From: Niabella pedocola
GTDB lineage: Bacteria > Bacteroidota > Bacteroidia > Chitinophagales > Chitinophagaceae
Assembly: GCF_021044425.1 (NCBI RefSeq)
Contig: NZ_JAJNEC010000005.1
Span: 2,294,001-2,358,000, forward strand
DNA length: 64,000 nucleotides
Reading direction: 5' to 3'
The position numbers and the translations under genes are program-made. The notes below the pieces were generated by a model. The model did no database searches. It was not told the DNA's origin and saw only the letters and a program-made list of their open reading frames with translations. Positions 8,450 through 16,177 of this stretch are shown piece after piece (within the stretch, counting starts at the first letter, position 1; the number at the start of each line of letters is the position of its first letter).

Positions 8450-8854
8450 ATGAAAAAAGGAATATTGATCGTTGCCTGTTTTATGCTAAACAGTGTATTG
8501 ATAAACGAGCTGAACGCGGGCAATGCCGTTTCTTCAGCGTACAGTTCAAAAAAGGCCGGGTGGAAAAAAGTAGCGAACCAGGCCTGGCCGGGAGTAAAGG
8601 ATGGCACAACCTACTGGTATAAGATCGATAAGATGGCCAAACTCTGGTGGAGTACCGATGGTAAGCAATGGGCGGCTGTTGAAGACGGAGCCTGGATGGA
8701 TAAAGACGGCAAATGGCTGAAGATCTACAAAGGCAAACTGGTGTGGAGTACCGATGGTAAGCAATGGGATGCCGTTCCTGAATGGAAATGGCAGGGCTCC
8801 GATGGTAAATGGTACAAGTTCGACCAGCATTGGACATTGTGGGTGAACGACTAA
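8450..8854 (+). CDS. Small secreted Trp-rich repeat protein, function unknown
   Basis: 134 residues with a cleavable signal (KKGILIVACFMLNSVLINELNA). The mature part is very rich in Trp, Lys, Asp and Gly and is built from about 32-residue repeats containing WWSTDGKQWAAV, VWSTDGKQWDAV and a weaker DGKWYKFDQHW. The two strong copies share an exact 25-bp stretch in the DNA (8648-8672 and 8744-8768, 96 bp apart), so the duplication is recent or gene-converted. It is the last gene before a strong terminator in the ferritin-like operon. I do not recognise a named family. Confidence 0.75.
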   Translation: MKKGILIVACFMLNSVLINELNAGNAVSSAYSSKKAGWKKVANQAWPGVKDGTTYWYKIDKMAKLWWSTDGKQWAAVEDGAWMDKDGKWLKIYKGKLVWSTDGKQWDAVPEWKWQGSDGKWYKFDQHWTLWVND

Positions 8855-8864
8855 AAACGGAGAT

Positions 8865-8893
8865 AAAAAAAGAGGCTACTGCCTCTTTTTTTT
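8865..8893. terminator. Bidirectional terminator between convergent genes
   Basis: AAAAAAAGAGGC pairs with GCCTCTTTTTTT over a TACT loop. The right arm overlaps the stop codon of the minus-strand oxidoreductase, so one hairpin serves both convergent transcripts. Confidence 0.85.
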
Positions 8894-9815
8894 ATGATGC
8901 CGGTATTATAAAGTCTTCCTGCGAAAGCTCATGGTTGGCCATGGCTCCTGCAAGATTACCGCCTGCCACGGCATTGGCTACAGAACGCATGGGTGATACC
9001 GCATCCCCGCAGGCAAAGACTCCGGGAACCGTGGTCTTTTGCATACCGTCTACCAGGATATGCCCTTGCTCTGCAAAGGAGCAGCCGAGTGCTGCAGGCA
9101 AGGGTGTTTGCTGTTCAAACGCTACGCGGGCATATAAAGCCTTTAAGGGTATGGCCACGCCGTCTGAAAGGATCACCTGCTGTAGTTGACCGCCTGAGTG
9201 CTGCAGTTCCCTGATTTCCGTTTGCACTACGGCAATATTCCGTTGCAGCAACCGTTGTGCTTCTTCCGCGGTAAATTGGGGTGTTCCATTTGTAAATACC
9301 GTTAGGTGGTCTGTAAGGTTGCAAACCAGCGTTGCCAGGTGCAGCGCAACGGATCCGTTTGCAAGGATGCCCGTTTTTTGGTTGCGGTATTCATAACCAT
9401 GACAATACGGACAATGAATCACCGATTTTCCCCAGCAGTCAGCAAAACCTTTGATAGCAGGTAGCAGGTCCTTGATCCCTGTTGCAAAGATCAGCTTCCG
9501 GCTTTGAAACCTTTGCCCCGATTGCGTTGATACCGCAAAATGATGACCGGATATAGTTGCCTTTGTTGCGGGATCGGTACGGAACTGCACCGTATCGTAC
9601 CGCGCCACCTGTTGCCGGGCAAGTGTAGCTATTTCAGCCGGCGAGCTGCCATCCTGCGTAAGAAAGTTGTGTGAATGTGGCGTAACGGCATTACAGGGTG
9701 TGCCGCTATCCAGTATGAGTACATTCTTTAAAGACCGGCCCAGCGCCATTGCTGCAGAAAGACCGGCATAACTGCCTCCTATGATTACTACATCAAAGTT
9801 GTTGTTTGCGTCCAT
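8892..9815 (-). CDS. FAD/NAD(P)-dependent oxidoreductase, thioredoxin reductase-like
   Basis: 307 residues, the normal size for low-molecular-weight thioredoxin reductases. FAD-binding VVIIGGSYAGLSAAMALG is at the N-terminus, followed by the GTPCN and HNFLTQDG motifs. A CPYC pair (HCPYCHGYE, about residue 134) is in the redox-active position. The C-terminal FAD motif VFACGDAVSPMRSVANAVAGG precedes LAGAMANHEL. This subgroup often lacks a cognate thioredoxin, so reductase activity toward a small dithiol or another partner is possible. A palindromic operator candidate lies at 9909-9923, 94 bases upstream. A degraded copy of the 3' end is at 5.1 kb. Confidence 0.88.
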   Translation of the reverse strand: MDANNNFDVVIIGGSYAGLSAAMALGRSLKNVLILDSGTPCNAVTPHSHNFLTQDGSSPAEIATLARQQVARYDTVQFRTDPATKATISGHHFAVSTQSGQRFQSRKLIFATGIKDLLPAIKGFADCWGKSVIHCPYCHGYEYRNQKTGILANGSVALHLATLVCNLTDHLTVFTNGTPQFTAEEAQRLLQRNIAVVQTEIRELQHSGGQLQQVILSDGVAIPLKALYARVAFEQQTPLPAALGCSFAEQGHILVDGMQKTTVPGVFACGDAVSPMRSVANAVAGGNLAGAMANHELSQEDFIIPAS

Positions 9816-9908
9816 AAAAATAATTTAAGCGGTTGATTGCAGAGCGGATCCGTTTATCAACTTCCCATCCCTGCTTAAAAAGCAAAGCTACCATTTATTA
9901 TTCATTTA

Positions 9909-9923
9909 TGCAACATTGTTGCA
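9909..9923. promoter_or_regulatory. Perfect 15-bp palindrome, candidate operator
   Basis: TGCAACATTGTTGCA is a perfect inverted repeat around a single central base. It lies 94 bases upstream of the oxidoreductase start. Size and form resemble Fur-superfamily (Fur/Zur/PerR) operators, but no such regulator is encoded in the window. Confidence 0.5.
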
Positions 9924-10188
9924 AATCAATTAAGCGGAGGCTGGTCGTTGAATCGATAAACGAATGTTACCGCGATGTGCCGGAAGCTGCAATGCTGCAT
10001 TGCCAGGGGTGCGTATCACCGGGAGGGCTTAAAAAAAAATAAAGATGAAGAAATAGTCTTTATAGTTTGTAAGGTCTTGAGCCACCTTGCTACCTGCGGT
10101 TTTATAATGATTCTAAAATGTGGAAGCACTGCAATGAATAAAACCTTTTTAATAACCAGGAGGCTGCTGTGCCGGTGCCGGAAACAAC

Positions 10189-10221
10189 AAGCCCCCCGGT
10201 AATCGCTTACACGGGGGGCTT
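10189..10221 (-). terminator. Terminator of the RCC1-repeat gene
   Basis: AAGCCCCCCG and CGGGGGGCTT form a perfect 10-bp stem with a 13-base loop, 69 bases past the stop codon. The downstream T-tract is short and interrupted. Confidence 0.6.
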
Positions 10222-10289
10222 GCATGCAACAGGAGTTGCGCTGGTCTATCGCCGGATCACGGAAGGTGCTGGCGGTAAACCGGCCTCTA

Positions 10290-12335
10290 TTATTCCTGTA
10301 CGGCTTGTATTACTTTACTGAAGCTATATCCGCCATCTTTATCTACCTGTTTGATGCGGATGAACAGCTTGGTATTATTATCGATGGATGTTGCTTCCTG
10401 TTTTTTACAGGAGGTAGCGCCAAAGATACCGGTGCCCAGCATTACAGCAAGCATCAGCATCCATTTGTTCCGGCGGTTTACCAGCAGTGCGGCAAAGGCC
10501 AGTACGGCAACAGACATACCCAGCAGTCCGGTAGCGGCGCTCTGGCTCATGTTAAAGTTGTAGCTGATTGGCATATTGGAGCTTCCGTTGATTGCAGTGC
10601 TTTTTACTTCACCAATTTTTACAAATTCCTTACCGTCTTTTGAAGCTTCAATTTCAAAGTGACTGTTGTTCTGTTCTGTAAGCGTGGTAAAGTTTACCTG
10701 GAGCTGACTTCCCTGGATGCTTGCACTTACTTTATCAAATGTTGCCGGTAAAAAGATATCCTCAGCTTTGATCGTGATCTCAGAAGAAGTGGTACCGCAA
10801 TCTCCGGTGGCCGTATAAGTTACTTTAATACCTGCATTCTTTCCGGTGATGGTCAGCAACCCGGTTTGTGTAATGGTTGCAGGACCTGTTACCGTAAAGG
10901 TTCCGCCGGCTGGTGAATAGTCCAGTTGGAACTGGTCGCCGATATGTACGGTACCCTGTGGAGGGAATAAGGTAGTGGCTCCGGAGCTTGCTCCGCAGAT
11001 ATCCATTACTGCAGTTGCAGAGAAGTTGTAAGTCGTTTCGTTTTCGTTTGCATCAGAACCATCGGCCATGCTGCCATGTACCCTGTGCCCTACATAACCA
11101 TAACGTCCGCTACATTTTTTAACCACCATGGATGTATGTCCACCGGTTTCAACTGCCACAATCAGGTCAGAACCGCTAAGTCCGCCGGGAGGCGTGGTAG
11201 GATTATAATTGCTGTTCGCATCTCCCAGTCCCAGCATATTCCGCTCATTGCTGCCCCAGGCCCATACTGCTCCGGTATTGGTAATCGCATTCACGGCACT
11301 TACACCATAGTTGTCATGTTCGTTAGGACTGATCCAGGCGATGTTTCCAAGGTCGGTATTGCTGCCTGATTTTACGCGTACCCAGGATTTTCTTTCACTG
11401 GTGCTGCGATCTCCCAGCTGCCGGTAGCTGTTATCACCCAGGCTGTAAATATAACCGTCGGTACCCAGGATGTAATGGCTGCTTCTGCCGGTGGTACCGG
11501 TCATCCCGATCATTTTGGGCGTGAAGGTATTGCCGGAGTAGGTCAGGGTCATTTTGGCGGCACGGTTGCGGCTGTCAACATCGCTTGCGTTACCCAGGTA
11601 CACATCCCGTCCCCAGGTCCATACGGTACCGTCCCCTTTCTGCGCCATTAAACCACCGGGAGCGCCACGTACAGCAACTACATTGCTGAGCACGGGGTTT
11701 CCGCTTCCGGATTCAGTTACCTGGTACCAGGTAGAGGATGAGTTAGCACCGTTGCCGGCTCCACGCATATCGTTGTTTTGTGATAATACCCATACATTAC
11801 CCGAGCAGGTAAGAAGGGCCAGGGTTTGATAGGTACCAAACAGCATCTTAACGTCTGCAGGGTTTACACCGGAAGGCAGGCCTCCGTTCACTTTTGCAAA
11901 GCTGGTTCCGCTTTTGAAGGAGCTGCTTACAAGAGCACCTTCATCACCCCAGATAAAAAGACCAGTGGTTGTTAAAACGGCGAACTGTGCGTAGTTCTGA
12001 CTGTTACTACCGCCGGCAATTTTTAAAATATCTCCTGTAAGTCCTGAATAGTTGGCATTGTTCAATTCGGCCGGTACCAGGTTGCTACCGGTGCCGTTGC
12101 TCTTTGTACGTTCACCCCAAACCAATACTTTGCCGCTGGCTTGTTTGGTAAGCGTGCTGTGAAACAGGCTCACCATGTTATCATAATCGATGGAGCTGAT
12201 ATCTGTAACGTTCAGATAAGAGTTACCGCAATTGGTACATTGGGCTTTGGCAGCAGAGCTGTAGAAGCCCGAAAGCAATACACAGAGCAGTGCGGATAAT
12301 GCTGTGGTTGTAATTTTTCTTCGTGTCATTTTCAA
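10290..12335 (-). CDS. RCC1-repeat secreted protein with a membrane hairpin inside its C-terminal domain
   Basis: 681 residues. A signal peptide (ALSALLCVLLSGFYSSAAKA) is followed by RCC1/BLIP-type repeats, recognised by recurring VWxWGxN-like segments (KVLVWGERT, GLFIWGDEG, TVWTWGRDV, YIYSLGDNS, AVWAWGSNE), which should fold as a beta-propeller. A stretch with VTGPATITQTGLLTITG follows. From about residue 529 comes the fn3-like domain typical of Bacteroidota surface proteins (NNSHFEIEASKDGKEFVKIG). This domain is split: residues about 595-656 hold two hydrophobic segments, then the missing last strands resume (LFIRIKQVDKDGGYSFSKV). No T9SS sorting tail is seen. The N-terminal Cys pair CTNCG may be structural. 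Confidence 0.82.
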   Translation of the reverse strand: MKMTRRKITTTALSALLCVLLSGFYSSAAKAQCTNCGNSYLNVTDISSIDYDNMVSLFHSTLTKQASGKVLVWGERTKSNGTGSNLVPAELNNANYSGLTGDILKIAGGSNSQNYAQFAVLTTTGLFIWGDEGALVSSSFKSGTSFAKVNGGLPSGVNPADVKMLFGTYQTLALLTCSGNVWVLSQNNDMRGAGNGANSSSTWYQVTESGSGNPVLSNVVAVRGAPGGLMAQKGDGTVWTWGRDVYLGNASDVDSRNRAAKMTLTYSGNTFTPKMIGMTGTTGRSSHYILGTDGYIYSLGDNSYRQLGDRSTSERKSWVRVKSGSNTDLGNIAWISPNEHDNYGVSAVNAITNTGAVWAWGSNERNMLGLGDANSNYNPTTPPGGLSGSDLIVAVETGGHTSMVVKKCSGRYGYVGHRVHGSMADGSDANENETTYNFSATAVMDICGASSGATTLFPPQGTVHIGDQFQLDYSPAGGTFTVTGPATITQTGLLTITGKNAGIKVTYTATGDCGTTSSEITIKAEDIFLPATFDKVSASIQGSQLQVNFTTLTEQNNSHFEIEASKDGKEFVKIGEVKSTAINGSSNMPISYNFNMSQSAATGLLGMSVAVLAFAALLVNRRNKWMLMLAVMLGTGIFGATSCKKQEATSIDNNTKLFIRIKQVDKDGGYSFSKVIQAVQE

Positions 12336-13265
12336 ATTCAGTTTTATTTTTTAGAATCTATGTTGAACCGGGTGATGACGGGCAAGACAGGGCGCAGTAA
12401 TCGGGCGGAGCTGTATATGCCAATCCGTATGAACTTTTTGCAACAGCATTCAGCATAAGCTCAAAGCCATTGCCACTCCATCTGTTCCGGCAACAGGGAA
12501 CCAGTGTTCCTGCTTCAGGATGCAGACAGTGCCTTATGTTTGATTAAAGGCGGTAAGTTTTCAAGAGAGCCTGCCTTTAACCCATTTAAGCGCTCGGGTA
12601 CGGTATTGCGATATAGCGATCGCATAGGGGTCCTGTTCATAGTTGCGCTATGATCCATACCGGATCCAAAGCTTGCTTGGAGGGTATAAGCCTGGCAGAT
12701 ATCCGATGGGGTCACAATTGGCCGGATTGATCATCCATAAGATGTCTATAACAGATCAAAAAGGTATAAGGAGCACCAGCGTCCTGATGTAAGATCCTCG
12801 CGTAAGCATTTATTTTAGCGTTATCCGGGGTTATTTATCAGCATCGTTTTTGCTACAATGTTGATCGTGTTATTTCCGGCAACTGTTCGTTCATATGAAA
12901 CAGTTTTAGGCTAAAATTCCTGTTTGTTGTTAATCGGATGCGAAAATAAATGGATTGTAATTCTGGTGCAAGAGAATTCGATGAGTGCCATTGTTTATTC
13001 GATAAGTCCGATTAATTATTGGATGACTCATTACCGGGTTTGAAAATTTTAATGTGCTGTATTTTTGAAAAATCGGCTGAAATGCAGCAGGGACAAGGCT
13101 TTCAGGCGTTTTATGCGAGTAGGTAAGGATTTTTTAAGATCTTTTATTGCGGGCGTGATCGTTAAAGCAGGCAAAGGCATACCTGTATTACCGTTCGTTA
13201 TTGCCGGTTTAGAGGCCATGCTGTTATGCAGGAAGGGCGGCGTGTATTGATTTGAATGGGACCGC
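12336..13265. other. Long intergenic region, no gene recognised
   Basis: This 930-bp region lies between the start of the RCC1-repeat gene and the dGTPase stop. It is the largest gap in the window. Its short open frames (for example 12515-12715 minus and 13065-13250 plus) show no domains. Another minus-strand frame near 12550-12720 gives about 50 sensible-looking residues interrupted by a stop, so a decayed gene cannot be excluded. I see no terminator or clear operator. Confidence 0.5.
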
Positions 13266-14645
13266 TTACATTTCGATTCCCCTGAGCTTTCGGTATAATT
13301 TTAAGGCATATACATCTGTCATGCCGGAAATAAAATCAAGGATATGCATCACCTTGGTGTAAGGGCTGCCGGTTTCATCAAACGTATATTGCGTGGGTAG
13401 CAGCTCCAGTATTTTCTGATGCTCTTTTTCCCGCAGTACGGCCGGGGTTAAGGCCGCTGTAACAAAGTCTTCTACCAGGCCAGACATGATCCGGAAACCG
13501 GCGATCTCCAGTTCCACTACCTTGCGGGCATTATAGATCTTTTGCCGGGAGATTGCAGCAATTTTTTTCAGCGGCTGTTCCAGTTCCGGAATCGCATCGA
13601 TCAGACTCTTTTCAAAAGTTCCGGCCAGGATGGCCTCCCGGTTTTGCCAGAACACACCGGTACATTTATAAATCAGGGTTCCGATGGACTTCGCCCGTAA
13701 ATAGGCAATGGATTCATTGGGGTCGCCATGCAGATCATCGGCTACTCTTGTTACCGAATCCATCTTCGCTTTGGGGTCTGCGGCAATAATGGATAAAAAC
13801 TGTTCCCGCACTTCATCATAGCTCAGGATGCCCAAACGGTGGGCGTCTTCAAAATCAATGATATTATAACAGATGTCATCTGCGGCTTCAACAAGGAATA
13901 CAAAGGGGTGGCGCTTATACGTTACTTCTGCACCTGTTTCAGTATCGCGGATCATATGCAGCTCCTGTGCGATATCAAGGAATACGGCTTCATCAATTTT
14001 AAAATACCCGTATTTTTTCCGGTGTGTGATGCCTTTTACAGAAGCCCGCGACTCACAGGGATACTTGATGATGGAACCCAGGGTACTGTAGGTGAGCCGG
14101 AAGCCGCCCTTCATACGGCCGCTTTGTTTCATGGTAAGGATGCGAAGCGCATTCGCATTGCCCTCGAAGGTAATGAGGTCCTTCCATTCAGCGGGGCTGA
14201 ACAATTGCTTAAAGGCGATATCATCGGGCTGGTTAGACCGGTCTCGTTTTTTAAAGTATTTGGAAATGGCATCTTCTCCCGAATGTCCGAAGGCAGGATT
14301 GCCCATATCGTGTGCCAGGCAGGCCGCAGCGATCACGTATTTCAGATCGTTTGTATAAAAAGTGGCGGCATACGGATCTTTTTCCACATCTGGCAATGTG
14401 GCGATCTTTTCGCCGATCAAACCTCCCAGCGAACGGCCAACGCTGGCTACTTCCAGCGAATGGGTAAGGCGGTTATGCACGAAAATTTCTTCCGGCAGGG
14501 GAAAGACCTGTGTTTTATTCTGCAGCCTTCTGAAAGGGCTGGAAAAAATAATGCGGTCCCAATCGCGTTCAAAATCGCTGCGGATATCCTGGGTTGCCTT
14601 ATCAATCCCATACCGGTTCGAAGAAAAACAATTATTCCATGTCAT
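13266..14645 (-). CDS. dgt: Deoxyguanosinetriphosphate triphosphohydrolase (dGTPase)
   Basis: 459 residues from ATG 14645 (MTWNNCFSSNRYG, the usual N-terminus). An ATG at 14651 gives two extra residues, and the longer open frame up to 14876 adds a low-quality leader that I reject. Hallmarks are DFERDWDRIIFSSPFRRLQNKTQV, the HD-domain metal ligands in RLTHSLEVASVG and CLAHDMGNPAFGHSGE, and EAADDICYNIIDFEDAH. The enzyme hydrolyses dGTP to deoxyguanosine and triphosphate and so affects dNTP pool balance. It is a stand-alone gene behind a terminator (14820-14852), so it is not part of the upstream operon. Confidence 0.93.
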   Translation of the reverse strand: MTWNNCFSSNRYGIDKATQDIRSDFERDWDRIIFSSPFRRLQNKTQVFPLPEEIFVHNRLTHSLEVASVGRSLGGLIGEKIATLPDVEKDPYAATFYTNDLKYVIAAACLAHDMGNPAFGHSGEDAISKYFKKRDRSNQPDDIAFKQLFSPAEWKDLITFEGNANALRILTMKQSGRMKGGFRLTYSTLGSIIKYPCESRASVKGITHRKKYGYFKIDEAVFLDIAQELHMIRDTETGAEVTYKRHPFVFLVEAADDICYNIIDFEDAHRLGILSYDEVREQFLSIIAADPKAKMDSVTRVADDLHGDPNESIAYLRAKSIGTLIYKCTGVFWQNREAILAGTFEKSLIDAIPELEQPLKKIAAISRQKIYNARKVVELEIAGFRIMSGLVEDFVTAALTPAVLREKEHQKILELLPTQYTFDETGSPYTKVMHILDFISGMTDVYALKLYRKLRGIEM

Positions 14646-14819
14646 TGCCATAATCGCAAATTTAAGCCTTGTTGCGATAATCCTCCTGGATGGCAAACAC
14701 TGAGAACTGTTTTGGGGCTCTGAGGCTGTTGCCGTTCCTGTGCATTTTTTTTGTGTACGATCTAACAGAAAGGAGAAGGAAAAGTAAAAACCGGCATTCC
14801 GCGGTAATGATGCAGCCAT

Positions 14820-14852
14820 AAAAAAAGCATGACGCGCCGCCATGCTTTTTTT
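14820..14852 (-). terminator. Terminator after the 14.9-16.1 kb gene pair
   Basis: AAAAAAAGCATG pairs with CATGCTTTTTTT over a 9-base loop, 16 bases past the stop of the minus-strand gene at 14869. The stem ends in T-runs in both directions. Confidence 0.85.
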
Positions 14853-14868
14853 ATTGGAACCGGTTGTA

Positions 14869-15582
14869 TTAAACAACAGGGAGGTATGTTGGCACTTTTA
14901 AATGCGGGTACTGTTCGCCCAGCTTGTTTAAAAAATAATTGCCCACCACAAATTCCTGTACCTGTTTATTGGCATTCATAGACAGGAAGGCAGCGTTGTT
15001 GGGACTTACATTTACAAGACCGCTATATAGCAGCAGGGTTACCGGTTGCTGATCGGTATTCAGTTCCAGTTTATAGGACCGGAGTGCATAGTCGCCGTAT
15101 TTTATATGTTTCCAGGAGCTGCCAGATAGCGGTATTTCGGAGAGGGTGGACTGCTGCAGGCGCAACCGGTCAAAAACCAGGTGTTTGTCGATATCCCCGT
15201 CCTTATTGGTATCAAATAAATGCAATTCGTCTCCGCTCAATACAAGGTATTTGGGTGTGGTTACGGTAGTGAACTTTACGGTACCCAGGGTGGCCAGGCT
15301 TTTCAGGGCATCTTTACCCAGATCTTTTGCACGGTCTGTTGCGGTATATTCGCTGGCGGCCGTAGTAAATGCATCAATGGGCAGGGTGTTCATCTGCTTT
15401 TTCAGAAAGGCATAATCACCGTTCATCAGTTCCTGCTGGTATTGCGGGGCACTGCGGGCTTCGCGGGAAAGATCCAGGTTGGCAAAGGCATTCTTCGATT
15501 TGTTGCGTTGGGATCTCCACCAGAAGATGGCCACCGCATAAAAAATGACAAAGAAAATAACTACGTAGATGATGGTTGACAT
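14869..15582 (-). CDS. Hypothetical membrane-anchored protein
   Basis: 237 residues. One N-terminal membrane segment (STIIYVVIFFVIFYAVAIFWW) is followed by a basic stretch and a soluble domain of about 200 residues. That domain contains DTNKDGDIDKHLVFDRLRLQ, an EF-hand-like run of Asp residues, and an alpha/beta-rich remainder. I recognise no family. The gene follows the 15607-16071 membrane protein after 24 bases and precedes a strong terminator, so the two form a small operon and probably work together in the envelope. Confidence 0.7.
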   Translation of the reverse strand: MSTIIYVVIFFVIFYAVAIFWWRSQRNKSKNAFANLDLSREARSAPQYQQELMNGDYAFLKKQMNTLPIDAFTTAASEYTATDRAKDLGKDALKSLATLGTVKFTTVTTPKYLVLSGDELHLFDTNKDGDIDKHLVFDRLRLQQSTLSEIPLSGSSWKHIKYGDYALRSYKLELNTDQQPVTLLLYSGLVNVSPNNAAFLSMNANKQVQEFVVGNYFLNKLGEQYPHLKVPTYLPVV

Positions 15583-15606
15583 GGTATGTTGTTTTAATGA
15601 ATAGAA

Positions 15607-16071
15607 TCAAACACGTTGAGGTGTGATCGTTTTTGGTTTGGATGGCAGGAACCCATAAATGATCAGTGAAAGCAACAGCAGTCCTACCAGCTTTCCCCCG
15701 TAACGGGTGTAAAAGCCCAGGCGCAGCAGTTTTTTTTCTTCCAGCTTGTTTTCCGATAAAATCTCCCGGAGCTGTTCACCGGTGAGCTCATAAAACGTAT
15801 CGCTCTTTTTATCATAGCCCACCAGCCGCGGTTCTTTGGTGACCCATAACGGAAGGATGTAGGCGATATTATATTCTTCGTGCAGCACACCCAGGTCCAG
15901 ATAGTGTTTATTGTCCGGCAAAAGATAGGCATCGGTATCCGGCAGATCGGCGGCTGTTTGGAGTACTTCCCGGTTTCCGAACGGAATTTTAAGGCGGGCC
16001 TGGGCCGGATGTGTGTTCAATATAAAAAAAGCAGCAAGAAAAAAAGGTGCAAGGCGTTTGATGAATAGCAT
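15607..16071 (-). CDS. Hypothetical membrane protein with signal peptide
   Basis: 154 residues. An N-terminal signal (RLAPFFLAAFFILNTHPAQA) is followed by an exported domain of about 95 residues and a C-terminal membrane segment (KLVGLLLLSLIIYGFLP) with a short basic tail, giving a likely N-out, C-in topology. GAAAGGAAT lies 13 bases before the ATG and doubles as one arm of the 16083-16099 inverted repeat. No family is recognised. It is the first gene of the pair with 14869-15582. Confidence 0.65.
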   Translation of the reverse strand: MLFIKRLAPFFLAAFFILNTHPAQARLKIPFGNREVLQTAADLPDTDAYLLPDNKHYLDLGVLHEEYNIAYILPLWVTKEPRLVGYDKKSDTFYELTGEQLREILSENKLEEKKLLRLGFYTRYGGKLVGLLLLSLIIYGFLPSKPKTITPQRV

Positions 16072-16082
16072 CGGTGTCGTTT

Positions 16083-16099
16083 ATTCCTTTCAAAGGAAT
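16083..16099. promoter_or_regulatory. 17-bp inverted repeat overlapping a ribosome binding site
   Basis: ATTCCTTT and AAAGGAAT are perfect complements around one base. The minus-strand arm supplies the AAAGGAA ribosome binding site of the gene starting at 16071, so a factor or RNA pairing here could control translation. Confidence 0.4.
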
Positions 16100-16105
16100 G
16101 GAAAA

Positions 16106-16141
16106 GGGCGGAGCTGTCCAAAAAAATATACAGATCCGCCC
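16106..16141 (-). terminator. Terminator of the Gfo/Idh/MocA gene
   Basis: GGGCGGA pairs with TCCGCCC and an inner CTGT with ACAG; on the minus strand the stem is followed by TTTTCC. It lies about 37 bases past the oxidoreductase stop. Confidence 0.65.
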
Positions 16142-16177
16142 GGGGTATTAAAAAAAATAACCGGGGTTAAGCGGTGG

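Larger units (their letters stand above)
9816..10289. other. Intergenic region with a palindrome and a terminator, no gene seen
   Basis: This 474-bp gap separates the start of the oxidoreductase from the stop of the RCC1-repeat gene. It contains the 15-bp palindrome at 9909-9923 and the terminator at 10189-10221. Short open frames here lack recognisable domains or signals and are not called. Confidence 0.6.

Noticed and set aside
12515..12760. Minus-strand reading frames with about 50 sensible residues (YEQDPYAIAISQYRTRALKW) interrupted by a stop
   Set aside because: No family could be named and the frame has stops within a short range; listed only as a possible relic in the gap 12336-13265.
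13065..13250. 61-codon plus-strand frame with a hydrophobic centre
   Set aside because: No ribosome binding site, promoter or known relative; most likely chance in a long gap.
13839..14723. 294-codon plus-strand frame opposite dgt
   Set aside because: It is the antisense frame of the dGTPase gene, whose motifs are clear.
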